A stretch of DNA of 64,000 bases from Phylloscopus collybita (lineage: Eukaryota; Chordata; Aves; Passeriformes; Phylloscopidae). Location of the stretch: assembly GCA_027886175.1 (NCBI GenBank), contig JAJNNQ010000130.1, forward strand, positions 12,293,501 through 12,357,500. The letters run 5' to 3'. Positions 13,193-26,772 of the stretch are shown here, one piece after another. Each line of letters opens with the position of its first letter. Within the stretch, counting starts at the first letter, position 1. Both the position numbers and the translations under genes were made by a program. Below the pieces are notes generated by a model. That model saw only the letters and a program-made list of their open reading frames with translations, searched no databases and had not been told where the DNA came from.

Positions 13193-13929
13193 CTCCCAAC
13201 TAGCATATGAGAAATTCAGATTTTACCTGCGATGTTCACTCTCATTGTGCCACAGCTTGAATAAATACTCAAGTGAACGCTTTTATTTTTAGGATAAAAT
13301 CAGATTTTTTTTTTTTTTAATTTCTTCAGAATCCTAATGCAGAATAAGTTTGTATGAGTTCTATTAAATACAAGCAGCAACTGTCAGTCTTTCCCATGGG
13401 GACAGAGTAGGATTGAACATTCAACCCATGGTCAAAAGGACAGCAAGGAAAAAAAAAAAAACACAAACAAAAAAAAAAGCAACCCCCAGCAACAAGTTAT
13501 TAAAAAAGACCTATTCCATCAGATTGGTCAATCTCCAGCCAAGCTTGATCAAGAGCTTAAACAGTAGCAGGAGAACTTTCAAAGCTGAGAGGACAGAATC
13601 AGGTGCTTCAATGCAAGCAAATGTTACCAAAGGAACCTAGGCTTCAAAGGAACCTGAGGCCAGTCTCTAAAAAAAAGTGCTAACTTGGCAGACTGCCGGA
13701 TTCCTTCTTCACACTGGAAACATTGCATGTTCTCTCCAATTCTACAAGAGTAGAAACGACTAGAAAGTCCATCCTTCCCTGTCTGAAGACATGGATAGCA
13801 ACAGTTAGATGAAGTGAGCAAAACAATTATAATCCATCCACGAAACTGTTCTGTGCCACCCGTTCTCTGCTATGCAAGCAGAGCAACACCTGCCCTTACT
13901 TGAAAGGGTATTTTAGTACATGCCGAGCC

Positions 13930-14125
13930 CAGTGGAGTAACAACATTAAAACATGGTTACCATAATTAAAGTGGCCCATTTCAGACCCGTTCATAAATGC
14001 AAGGCAATTGTATCACCAGACGCAATTTTCCTACAGAATATAGGATTTCACTAAAATGGAGTGCCTGGAGAAACTGACACTCATGCAAGTAAGATAACCT
14101 AATAAATTAAAATATAATCATTATC
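13930..14125. promoter_or_regulatory. Candidate conserved non-coding element
   Basis: Non-repetitive sequence with GTTACCATAATTAAAG near 13957, CAGACCCGTTCATAAATGC near 13982 and CACCAGACGCAATTTTCC near 14014. It retains CpGs in an otherwise CpG-depleted region. No long open frame fits. Conservation is inferred by eye only. Confidence 0.3.
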
Positions 14126-14734
14126 ATTCATACTGTACAGAAAAAAAACTAATATTGCTCAGGTTTTGGGTTGTGAGGTTTTTTTTGCAGGGGGAGTGTT
14201 GTTGTTTTTTTGTTCTCTGAAAACAACTATTTGAACACAGCACCCAGATAATGGCAAAACAGTAGCATGCACAAATTCTTCTCTTTCACCCCAGCCTTTA
14301 GGCACACAAGCCACACACAATAAAAATAATAAGAAGCTGGGCTGGCTTTACTAAGATCTTCACTCTTTAAAACTTACAGAAAATGTTACCAGCGAGCAAG
14401 CCCTGTCAGAACTGCTGACAATGAGTAAAGTGACACCAGTTTGTACAACAGCCATTTAAAATCCTTTAAAGAGTCTTGTATGACTAAGTAGAACACTCTA
14501 GCACTTTTGGCATTTGCCTACATAGACTAGAAATGTTCATGCAGATGGTCCTGACAAAGAAAGGTCAATATCTTGGAGATACTTGGACGTTGCAGCACAC
14601 GGAGCTAACTGATGCCAAGGGATTAAAATGATGCCACTTCATCTAATGGCACAGATGGAGAGTCACACTGTCACCACTTGAGGTGGGTGTGCACTCACCC
14701 TGATGCAAGAACAAACAAATCATTCAGAGCCTGC

Positions 14735-14945
14735 AATGCCTCTTGCTCGGCACAGCGACACTCGACGCTCCCCGCTTGCTTTGTGGGTACACGATAATCA
14801 CACTGGGTACAGAACTGCTGCTGCTGGTGGTGGTGGTGCTAACAGGGCTGCCTGAACGTGGCTCACAACTGCTGGAGTGGGAGCAAAGAGCTGAGAGCAG
14901 CACCCTCAAAAGGAGAGCGTGGAATCCACCCCGCATTTTTGTATT
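14735..14945. other. Small CpG-enriched patch
   Basis: About nine CpGs in roughly 210 nt, against very few in the flanks, with (CTG)n and (GTG)n at 14816-14840. Both strands stay open here (77-78 codons) but neither translation resembles a known domain. It is too small for a normal CpG island. It could be a decayed GC-rich insert or a short regulatory patch. Confidence 0.3.
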
Positions 14946-17067
14946 AAATTCATGCATGCAAATAGCTGAAAATATTTAAACCAGAGCTGGTTTCACTGGG
15001 GGCAGTAAAATGTTCACATTCTTTCCAAGAAAATTTGGTATTAAAGATTGTTGTTTCATTACACAGACATGTTCTCTACAAGTGGAATGTACAGGCTTGA
15101 AAACACTAAACCACAAAATCTATGCTTTTTAGTGCACTTGCAATTGGACTGCAACAGCAAATCAAACTTTACCTACTTCTGAAAGGTGTTACTTATTTTT
15201 TCTATGGGCTGCATATTGGCCTGTCTTCTGATTTGTACAATGAAAACAACAGGATACTTCCTTTGTCCTGCTGAGAAAATGCTTTTTCTAATCATACTGC
15301 TGATAAAATAGGAGAACAAATACTGCAGTGCACCTGCATTTGTACCACCTGCATAAACTCAGAAGACCCTAAAGCTGATAGCAATTGCAGAAGAAGAAAG
15401 AGCTGTTTCTTTCCCATGCTTTTTAATAGAAATACCTCTTGGGTACAGAGGTGAGGGGCGGAGTTTTCAGTGCTATCTATTCAATTCTTAATTTACTTCA
15501 AATATACATTCACTCAGGACAGCCACAGGACATGCCTACCAAATGAAAAAGAAAACAAAACACAACTTTACTGTATGTGAAAGGTAAACTTTGTCTTTGA
15601 TTCACAGCAACAATGAAAATTACCACGAATTTTCATTAAAAGTGAAACTGACTTGTTTGTAAGAGCTGGAACACACGTGAAAAAATGCTTTCAGAGTGGA
15701 AGCTAAAGATCAGCTGTGTAAGTCGTAGAAGAAATTCTAAAGAGCCATGATTTTGAAAACTCAGCTCCACACCAAATCAAAATGCCAACCCCCAAACAGA
15801 AAAAAAATCATGTTTTTCTTCCCTGACACAAACACATATTTCTCAAAACACTTCTAATAGGCATAGCCCTCCTTTAAAATGTTTACCCATGTCTTCAAGC
15901 ATTGGTAACAGAACAGAATTTTATTGTTCCTTGAGACTTCTGCTGCTGCATGTTGGGCATATTTTGGCAGAATGAGGATTTTTTTGTGTATACTCCCTTG
16001 TTTTTAATTTAAAAACTACACACACGTTTTGTGTATTATTTCCCCTAAGACAATCCCAGCCAGTCTGGATCCAGCCCTGCTACTGGTGATTCAGCAGCAC
16101 GGATATTCACGCCAAAGGCTAAAGCAAATAGAGATGAACCAGATGAAATAACAGTACTTTCCATTTTCCATAAATGATGCTGAAGTGTTTCCACATCTTT
16201 GTATGTTCATAAGTGCAGGTGCCCTAAGCCTTAGCCCTAATGTTCCTCTCTGCCACTCTGGCTTGTAACCATGAACACAAGGAACAGATTATAACCTCAA
16301 TAATCTGATTATCTCTGTCATGTTGGATAGTCATGTTTCTCTGTGCTGCTCTATAATTTTACCTGTGATACCTTAATGCCTACAAAGGGATGCATTTCAG
16401 CTAGACTGTCTAAACATTAGTTGTTCCAGAGAGGGAAGAGTTCCCAAGCATCAGAGTGTAAAGAAGACACATTATCAGACATTTACCAACACCAGGCAAC
16501 AAGCAATGAAGGAACAGCATGTACACAGACCATACAAAATATACATTATTTTCACAGACACAGGTTAGTTGAATTTGCTCAGTAAATGTAGCTGTTCTTT
16601 CCAATTTTGAGTACAGCTGAAAAAATGGCCTCAATTTCTATTCATGCAAAATTCAGTGATGAGGCAAAAAATACAGCAGGTGTGCAAAAATTACAACAGA
16701 ACAGAAAGAAAAACTCTGATGACAACAGCAGGCAAATTGAGGATACTGTGTTTAGAAGTAGGGGGACTCTTAGCAAGGTCAGTTAGTTTCCATCACAAAT
16801 GCAGGCAAGGGATTTTAGTTTCTTGAAAGCCCAGATGAAGGAGATGAATGTGCTTGTGTTGAAAGAGTTAAGCATGAGAAGTTAAGTCTTTGTTCAGACC
16901 CAGAAATTTGATTTTCACTTGCTAATCTATTATTTTCTGAGCATACCAAGTACTTTACTTCTTCAATGGCATTTGTAAAGGAAGGTTGCTGGGGAGCCAA
17001 ACACATGGAGCAGATGTAAGGCGGAGTACATACCATGTACATACACTTCAGCTTTATCTTTGGAAAT

Positions 17068-17126
17068 GATTTACTTATCCATTTCTCCCTGGAAAAGATT
17101 TACTCATCCATTTCTGCCCTGGAAGC
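17068..17126 (+). repeat. 29-bp tandem duplication
   Basis: Two adjacent copies of GATTTACTYATCCATTTCT followed by CCCTGGAA, at 17068-17096 and about 17097-17126, differing by two substitutions and a one-base indel. It is a simple local duplication. Confidence 0.85.
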
Positions 17127-20100
17127 AGTGGATTTTATTTTCTAGTCAAATAGCAGGGGATTGTGTGGTGGGTTTTTTGGTGCATGAAATACAGACTTGA
17201 AAAGGGAAATATTAATACTGCCAAGAAGCACATCAATATCAAGTAGCGTCCAAGAAAAGAAAAAGCTTTAAGAAATTAATTAACTAACATTGTTCCTTTT
17301 CTTGTCTGCAGCTGTTACAAAGAGGTGACATGAGGGAAACAGAAACTGAGAAACAAATTGTTTATAATTAAATTAAATATGAAGACATAAATGAAGAGGC
17401 ATATAAAGATATTCAGAATTATACTGTAATTGCTGCATCAATCGTTTTAAGTATTTTGGAAATGGTGTGTCTACAGAAGGAAATGAAAAGCTGCAGAAGG
17501 CAAAACTGGAGGGCATCCTGGCTGGACAAAGAGGGATATTATCCTAGAGACTCTTAGGAGCACCTCTTATGTGCACTTCAATTAGAAGACTAAAAGATAC
17601 CAGTATAGAGACCAAAGGCAACAAAATGGTGCCCAGCCTGCCAAAATCAGAAGCAAGCTTGCAGGAGTGAGCTGATAAGTATCTGATGTTGATATACGGA
17701 GGTATCACACAAACCTGCAGAGACAAGAGAAGAATCCGGAGACTTTTATTTTGACTTTTTTTTTTTTTTTTTCCTGCAAATGGGGAAAAAAAAATTTCTT
17801 TTGAGAAGACTCTTATTCCTAAGAGAGAAACAGACCAGGAAAAAGGTGAAAGCAAGTGGTTGAGCACTAGGTATAAAGAGGGAGTGCAGCCATTAGTTTA
17901 AGTCTAAATTCATTAAGAAAATAAATCTTTACTAAAAGCACTCCATAATATGTCCAAACGTCAAGTTAAATGAAAAAGTCACCATATCTGTCCAAGCTTG
18001 AAATAATATATATTTGACATATTTGGCAGTGTAGGTGAGGTAAATTATATGACAAACACTATTTGATGATATTTATTTGGAGAAGGACTGAGGGAACAAA
18101 AGGGAATGAAGAATGGGAGAGATGCTCTGTGAAGCCCAACCTGAAAGGAAGCAGAGCTTGATTTTGGATCACTGATCACTCAGGAAAAGGAGATAAAATA
18201 AAAACATCTACAGATCAAGATATTTTAAATACAGTGGCCCATTTTGAGAAATGATCACTAAATCTCAAAAGTAGGAGAAATTATTTATATAATTTACATA
18301 TGCCTTTTTTATATATATATTTTAAAAGATTCTCAGGAAGCTATTAGATAAATTTCGTTATTTAAAAGGAAAATTTCCAGCTGTCCTAGAAAGAACATGC
18401 ACTAGGATATATTCAAAAAAAAAAGATTTTGGCATCGTTTAGCATCGTTTAGCCCACATCAGATCTGTTACAGATAGATAATAGAACCTGACAAAGCTCA
18501 GTCCCAGAAAGTAAAATTCAGTAACATTTCTAGTACCACCATCAGCAGGTTCTAGGCTGCAGAAAGAAAACACTGCAAGAGATTCAGAGAGCTGCAGCAG
18601 AAAACCTTACCAAGAGCAGGTAGGGGTCTTCTAAGTCACTGGAGGCTCAAACCACTTCCAAGGGCTAGTTTTGTGTTTTTTCCAAAAATTCCTTAATGAA
18701 AACATGCATGTGAAATCAAAGTGACTTCTTGATTTTCTTTTCTGAAAACAAAAAATTGTGACTCTTAAACAGCAAAATAAATCAAAGCATAAATGTGAAT
18801 ATGAAAATTTGCATATGAAAAACTGATATTAAAGAAAAATACAATAATTAATCTTCCTATCTTGTAACGAGTGAAAGAAGTAGGGGCTTTAGAATTAGGT
18901 CAGCAGTATGTTATGTATATAGCAAGAGGACACAAGGATGCAAGGTTGGTGGGCAAACAGAACAAGTGAAAACAAATCCAAATCCATCTGAACTCCTGAT
19001 GGAGCTCTTGTGGATGTCCCACCATGCCCTGAAGAAGAACAACAAAAGTCAGAATGTCTGAAGAAGGAAGAAACTTCCAAACCTCAGGGAAAAAAAAAAA
19101 AATCCTTTTATGCAGCTTCTTTTCTTAAGCTCAGACACCAAAGAAAGAAGAAATTAATGAAAGTCCGCATTTTCTAGCTCTTCCTACAAAACAATCTCTG
19201 CCCAAAGGCAGTGACGAAGTGAGATAATAATTCAAGAAGAAAATCTTCCAAGTACCTGAATCAGCAGTGTAATACAAGAGGAATTCATCTGAGCTTGGTT
19301 GCTCTTCAGCCTCTTGGAAGAACAAACCAGCATTTCACTCATGTCATTTTTGACTGGCAGAAAAAAGGTCTTGTGCAACTGGAACACTAAAATGCTGTGA
19401 AAACATTCAAGATAGTCTTGCATGAGACATGCAAAACCAGGAGCTTATAGCAGTGATTTATTTGAAAAAAAATAAAAAAATCAAACTCCCACTATTGTGA
19501 GAAGTTCTAGCTTCATCTGAACTCAGGAAACTTTCTTAGGTGGCACCAGTCTGATCAGCTACCCACATGGAAGACTTACACATTGACTCAGTCCCGAGAG
19601 AGATTGACTGCATTCAGTTCTCTGAGAAACTGAACCAAGCAGGTAAAAGATATGCTAATTCTGAAGTGCTAACATTTTTCAGAAATAACCTATTTCTACA
19701 CTTCTGGAGCTTAAATACCACTTTCTAATGCCCCCTCCCCCTGCTTCTGCGCTTTCATGTTTTCCTTACAGCCACTAATTAACACACCAAAGTGTAGCAA
19801 AATTGACAGGTAAATTATCCTTTAAGAGCATTAAAATATTTTCCAGATAAACAGTCATACCAAAATACGTTTAAGTGATTTTTTTTCCCTGTACTAAGTC
19901 ATGAAAAGTATTCCTAAACATCTACATTACAAATTTGCATACCACCCTAAGGTTTTTTTTTAAATTTCTTTCACATAATGTACTTTTAGAGCAACAGAAA
20001 ACTTACTTTCCTCCTTCCTCATGTGCTGCTTTCTAAACCCAACAGGACCAAATACACCAACCTGCCTGTACCTGACTGGAACAGCTGAACCTCTGTTAGC

Positions 20101-20999
20101 TGATTCTCACTCATCTTCTCTTAGGTGATTATTCATTCCTCTCTCCTCCTTATCTGGCACCAAAGGGAAACCTGCCTGAAGTGCCAAGGTCCTTCTTTTC
20201 ATAGTCAGGCTTTCACCTCTGTCAAACTCATTTATGTTTGTGCTAAAAGCATACTTGCAGAGCATGTGCACCTGCTTTTGTTTTGAATCCAAGATGAAAA
20301 TAGTAAATGCCTATTTTTTTATGTTGTTAGATCTCCCAAGCTAACAACCATCATATTTCTACAAGAAGGTGGTAACAGTGGACCAGTTTGGTTTTTTTTT
20401 TTAAAACCTCTAAAATAAGACAACAGTCTGCACAGAGTTGTTTTCCAATACTAAACTATTTAAAGTATAGCATGTTTAAAGCCAGTTTTGTTATTTCTAT
20501 ATTGCACTATACCTCAAAAAAGCAAGTAAGGGCAAGTTTTACCAAGATCTAAACAAAGCATGCTGGTTAGAAGAATTACTGAATAAAGTTGCTGTTAAAT
20601 TGAAGGAGCAATTTCAAGTGCCTTTGACTTCAGACATCCAATTTAAAATTAAAACTGAAAAGAAGTAGTGAAAAAAAATGGTAACTCCCACACATCATGG
20701 GCCCCTGTATTCCCCTGAAACAGGGCAGGAAAAATGCTCATATCTAAAAACCAGAAGAATATCACTAAGCCAAAACCTGCTACGTCAGACAAACATAAAA
20801 TCGTAATAAACACACATTTGCCCATTGAGGCACATTCATGAACCCTGTTGGACAATGAGACACGTCACACAGCCTTGCCAAGCATATCTCAAGGGAATTC
20901 TATTAACCAAACATCTGTTCAAGATCATGTCTTTCCAGTATTATTTTGTATGCTGCCTCTGATCTGCCCACAAAAGAGCACATAAACAAGTCAGTAGAA

Positions 21000-23900
21000 A
21001 GCCTTCAACACAGTAAGAGGCCTTTTATTTTTGTTTTTGTTTTGTTACACCACATGAAAAGCAAGTTTAATTAAAAAGATTTGTTAAAGTGTTGCAATTA
21101 ATTATAGGACCATTACATAGAACAGTAACTGTAATTGATAATAAAAGATTGCTACGTGTACCAAGCTAGGAGCCAAGCCACATACTAAGGAGAAAATACC
21201 AAATTTGGGTCTCAAACTTTGCTTTTGAAGCTTCTTCCCTTTATAAATATTTAAAAAAAGAATAAGATGGAAAAAAGAAATGGACTTCCTAGTTTAACAG
21301 TCAAAACCCACAGACAAAATCCCCTCACACTGACAAGTGCTTTAGGATGTGTCCAATAATATTCCAGGAGAAGCCTCAAACCATTCTCACCTCTGCCATC
21401 CCAAAGGAATCTGGATTTCATTTGGAGCACAATAGCTCCAGAGCATGAACCTCACAGCAGTCACAGGCAAAACTCCCCTGAGAGGTGGTGGTTTGAGTGG
21501 CCTCAGGTGAAGAGAGCTGAGCCCAGCATTGCCACAGCTCCAGAATGATGTGCTTTAACAAACCAGTTACCCAGTGAAAAAAAGAACTGCTGCAGTTATG
21601 ACTCCAGGCTGCTACAGTTACATCTTATAATGTGAAAGAAGTTATTAGAAACTTCAATTCCTCCCCTTCAAGAGTTTATTTGCATGGAAGTATTTCCCCT
21701 CAGCATAAGTTAGTGCCTTGTCACCCAGGGGACTGGGTTGCACTGCAAACCATTGGCTGGGGTAAAAAGCCTTCAGCAGGCTTCTCCACCAGCACAGCAA
21801 ATGTGCAAGTGCCTCACTCAGGGGCACTGAGAAATCTCAGCTATTTAAACACAAGGTTGTGTTTAAAGAAAGGCAATATCCCATGTCACAATATCCGTGT
21901 CACCCTCTCCAGATCTGCTTCCTGACATTTACACTGAGTCCCATCTTCTTTGGGAAAGAATTTAGAACACACAAGGATTAATCATTTCTGCTGTTCTCAA
22001 ATCCCTCTCAGTGATCCAATGCACACAACAGCTTTGCTACTCTGGCATGAATAACTCAGAGTAACTAAAAAACCTCCAGCTCATAAATACACTGGACAAC
22101 TGACCAAAACCTGTTCCCAGCTCCCTCCTTTCACAGTCTATTCCACACAGCCACACTCAAAAATTGCTCTTTATAGGGCCCCTGATGTGACAGCTGCATT
22201 TTGCAATTCAGGCTGCAGCAGTACATAGCACTTGGCCTGCCTCTCAGCAAGGTGAAAGACATATCACAGCCTACCTCTTTGGTTACAACATGCTTTAACC
22301 TGGCTCTCTTAATAGAAGAGAAAACAAACCAGCCCAAAAAAAAAAAAATTACCCAAAGCTTTAATGTGACTCTCACTCCCCTGGGAAACTAACCATACAT
22401 CAAATTGCAGTCTTGCTCTGGAAAGAAGTATTTCCCATTGTTAAGTTCTCTTTGTTCAAGAGTTGTTACTCTTCAAAATCTTGTTCAATTATTAAAATCC
22501 CAACTGCAAATGCAGAGTAATCAGTGCAGACACTTACCTTGGCAAAGCAGTAATTGAAGAATAAGGGATATAGGATGTGCCATGCAGATCTATGTACAAA
22601 ATTATTTCCAGCATAACCAAACACCCAATAACTACTTATATACAGATTTTAGGCTTAATCAACGTTGTGTTTTCATTTTTCGGACCCTGAAGCAATCTCA
22701 GATGGATAAGATTAGGGCCCTGTATGATGCATAGGAAGGCTGGAGAAGATATTGCCAGAAGCAGTCTGCCTTTCAGTAAGTATTTTTTATACCTCACCAT
22801 GTCCTCCACCACCAGAAGAAGTAACTTCAGTCTAAGGGTTAGAAAAGAAAGCAACATGAAATAACAAGGTGTCCCAAAGTTTTTTAAAAAAACCAACCAA
22901 CCTTTTTTAATAAATGAACCAATGATCTTTGAGAGTATAAAAAAACCACCCAAGGTACTATTAAAACACAAGAAATTCATGACTTGAAAATGTTTGAATT
23001 ATGCTGCTTTAGAACTACAAGGACACTTTAAAGCAAATCTTTAGCAAATTCTGAACAGGGAGAGTTGTGCTCTTTCACACCATCGAAACAAGCTCTCTGG
23101 AAGACCAGAGAGCCCATACAGCTGCTGCCTCATTTTTTGGCATTCTGCATTTCTGGTATATTAGAGACCAAACATGGACTACCTCTGTAGTGCATGGAAT
23201 TAATCCCTTGCATTTGTTTCTTATATCTTTTACATCACTGTTTGGAGAGCCACAAAATAAAATTAGTTTCAAAGAAAGTTGTCAGCAAGACAATCAGAAT
23301 TCTTTTCTTTTCCACCTGTACACACACTAGGTGGTGTAGAGTGTGCATGTGTTCCAGGAACTGCTATGAGGTCCCCCAAAATCCTGACTGTATCCAGTGT
23401 TCATTCATGCTTAGATACAAGTTTGGATTAGATGCCAGTTTAGATATAATTTAAGCCCCTAATGAGCCATAAGAACCCTGCCTCAGCAACTTTTTTTTTT
23501 TCTTTTTCCCAGATAAATTGCTTTGGTAATGCTGCAAGGTTGTAACAACCGATATAGAAACAACACACAGCCTCCCCAACCATCCAGCAAGGAGGGCACT
23601 GCAGCACCCAACAGCTTGGTAGAAACGGAACTCTTGAATTTACTCATAAACAAAAACTCACCCACAACCATCTCATTTTTTCCTGAAAAATGGAAAGGAG
23701 GGACATAAATCACTGTCAAAGGTAAATACACTGAGAAGCCAGGTGAGACAAAAGCTTTTGCCCACACACTTGTGCAGTTTCTGACCACTGAGCATTTGGG
23801 GTCACATCTCCAGTTGTGCTACAGGTGTAGCATCCTCACATGAATCCACCTTAATTGATAATTTAAAATAAATCTCCATATTTTGTAATCAAGTACATAC

Positions 23901-26583
23901 ATGTCTCCATTATGCCTTGCAGAGTAGCTTGCCAACAGAAATGAAGTGGGAAGGAGAATGTTAACTACTCATGCAGGATTCTCCAGGGCTCACCAGTTAG
24001 CAACAATAGACATTACCTATTGCAATCAAAAAGCAAAATATTGTTGTGATTAATGGGGGATTTTAATAGCCAAGCTGGATTTTCTTTTAGTTTAAAATAA
24101 AACGAAAATCAAGAATAGGGTTGTGCATGCAAAAAAGCAAGCCACATCCCCAGAGACGTGAGTGCAGGTGAGCACTCTGATAAGGGAGACATGGGAAAGG
24201 CCTTGGGAAGCATACTTCCCAACCTGGTAAAATCACATCCCTCCTCTTGATGTCCTTCAATTAAGCAAGGGATATTTTCTCTACCAGAGATCTCCTCAGA
24301 TCATGGCAAAGCAAATCAGGAGTTGAATGACTAAGGAAAGCTATAGAAATTTATGGCACCAACATTCAGTCCTGCTCATCGCTGGAAGAACCTGAAATGC
24401 AAAGTCAGTCCCTTGTTTGAGCCAAGCATTTAATGCAGGCAAATTCCTGTTCAGTTGCACATGGCTGCTTTTCCCCAGGGGTTCAGAATACCTGGCTCTT
24501 ACATTCTGCCACAAAGAAATCTGCCCTGGAAATGTGGCATCCAAGCCCTCATCATTTTTATCCACAACAGAGCCAAACCTCAGACTTACTCACCAGACAG
24601 AGCCCAGACGTAGGCCCCAGGAACTCAACTGCAGGGTCACGCTACACTGATATATCCTGTTGTCTTAGAAGATGATCCTAGAGATTAAGCAAAATAGCTA
24701 ACAAGGTCCTAACAAAAAGAGACTTCCAACTCCTTCATGGACTGCCCATTGTAAAACCAAAGAATTAAACTTTCAGAAGTGTTGGGAATAGCTTTAGATG
24801 TGCAATGTGTAAAGTACAGTTTAGGAGGGAACATGTCTGACCTTGGATTAACTTCTTACTACTCAGACTTTAATACCTGCAAAATCACACTACAGGTCTA
24901 GCTTGTTGCATCTGGAACCCTTTATAGGGAGGAAGGGAGTGTTTGAAGACATGAGAAGTGTGACACTAAGTTACTAGCAGCTGCTCTTGTTCAAAGATGA
25001 AAACTATGAAGTTGTTGACAAAACTTAGGGTATAGAAGTTAACCCTCAGCATGTGCTCACCTTGGGGTTTGTGGGTGGAACTGGGTTTGAGATTCTGTGG
25101 TAAAAATGGATAATGTTTGAAAAGTCTGAATGGTTGTTTACATCTTTAGACCTGGTCTAGATTAATACTGTTAGAGTTGACCACCAAATAACTTCTAAAT
25201 AATTTCTAGCGGCTCAAGAAGAGGCACTTGCCAGCCGAGCTGTAGTGTCCTACTCTTAAATGCATTGCCTCCCTTTCTCATTTGACACCTCCACCTCAAA
25301 GTGCAAAAGAAGCCTCAAGTATCAGAAGCTCATTCCTGCAGAGAGATCCTCACAGACATGTGGATCCAGCAATGGAGGCTGACAAATTTATTTATGCACT
25401 CGCTCTTCCATGGCGCTCTTGCCAGTGATCACAGCTGTGCACATCAGGACTTGGCAGGCTTCAGGCCCACAACATCTAAATTCTGACTGCTGCTCCTACC
25501 TGAAAAGTGCAAAGTCACTTACCAAGACCCTGTGCAACGGAGAATTTTAAATTAAGTTTTGCCTATGCAAATCACATCTTTCATAGTCAGAGCCTGACAC
25601 TGAGCAAACACGGTGGGATGTAATAGCACTGAGTGAAGTACTTCATGGGGAGACCTGAATCAGGAGCCAGATAATGAAACAACTGCTGTCATAAGGCAGC
25701 TGATGATCTCTTTTGCAGTATTCTATGTATTTCTCAGCATGTAGAAAAATGTTTGAGGCAAGCTTATCCTTGTAGCAATAAATTAAAACATTTAGGGAAT
25801 CTTGTTTTCCAAGCTATTTCAATAAACTGTAACAGTCCTTTGATAGAAGTCAGTTTAACCTAAATCCCACCTGCTATTTTGCAAATAGTGACAATTAAAG
25901 AGGTTAAGCTTAGTAATAGATTTTGACAGCCTTGATTCAAAAGTAATTTTACTCAAACTAAATTTCATGAAAACAACCATTCCTTGCTCCTGCCAAGTCC
26001 AGCCATGAGAGATTGGAGGAGATTGCCATCTCAAAACATTTCAGGTGCACGTGTGGGGAAAAGGGACAGGGCAGGTCAGGTCTTGCTCTGGTGAGGCCAT
26101 GCCATGCTCCAAACCCCCAGAGCCTGCATCCCAGCCCTGCAGTGGCTGTCCATCCCTGGCACAGCAGAGGCAGTGCTCCACACCCACCTCACCTCTGGAG
26201 CCCCAGTCCAGCCCCACAGTGGCCAGGTGATCCAAAATCCCACCTGGGGGAAGGGCCCAGGAAGGCCAAAGGGAACTTAACCCAGGACACAAGGCAAGCA
26301 CATGTCATGACCCTACCTTCCCTTGGATTTTATATCAGCTGAACACTGCTGGAATTCAAGAGTGGGAGCTATACCTGTTCTCCTCTATATAGTTTCTGTC
26401 TTTCTTCCTCTAGTTCCCTCTTCTCAGAGTTTTGAGCAACTCAAAATTGGACAGGCTTGGAGTTCGCTGAATTGAATGGGCTAAAGTTAATGCTTCCTAA
26501 AGTGTTCTATGTTGACCAAATGCTGCTCTAAACATTTGTCAAGTTCTCTCATTTTCTCAAGTTTACCAGCAAAGGGTTTTTCT
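21000..26583. other. AT-rich non-coding block
   Basis: No exon or clear transposon. The stretch 21060-21150 is rich in ATTA-type words (TTGCAATTAATTATAGG near 21094) and may be conserved. The segment 26040-26300 is GC-richer than its surroundings and opens several overlapping frames (up to 109 codons) without any recognisable protein. Confidence 0.65.
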
Positions 26584-26772
26584 TTGGTTGTGTTTTTTTT
26601 TTGGGTTTTTTGTGTTTTTGGGGGTAGGTTTTTTTGGTGGTTTTTTGAGTGTTTTGTTCTTCGTTGGTTTTTGTGTTGTTGGTGTTGGTGTTTTGGTTTG
26701 TTTTTTTTTTTGGGGGGGGGGGGGTTGTTGGTGGTGTTGGCTTTTTTTGGTTTTTTTTGTGGGTTTTTTTTG
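26584..26772. repeat. Long T/G tract with a 13-nt G-run
   Basis: About 190 nt dominated by T and G, including T11 followed by G13 at 26701-26724. Overlapping phenylalanine/glycine-rich or lysine/proline-rich open frames here are artefacts of the composition. Confidence 0.85.

Larger units (their letters stand above)
13193..20999. other. Long AT-rich non-coding block
   Basis: No gene or transposon recognised. Noted inside: an A-rich stretch with sparse C at 13446-13478, a CpG-richer patch at 14735-14945, a 29-bp tandem duplication at 17068-17126, a 10-bp tandem duplication (GCATCGTTTA twice) at 18432-18451, and poly-T/poly-A runs near 17757-17772 and 19088-19101. Confidence 0.65.
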
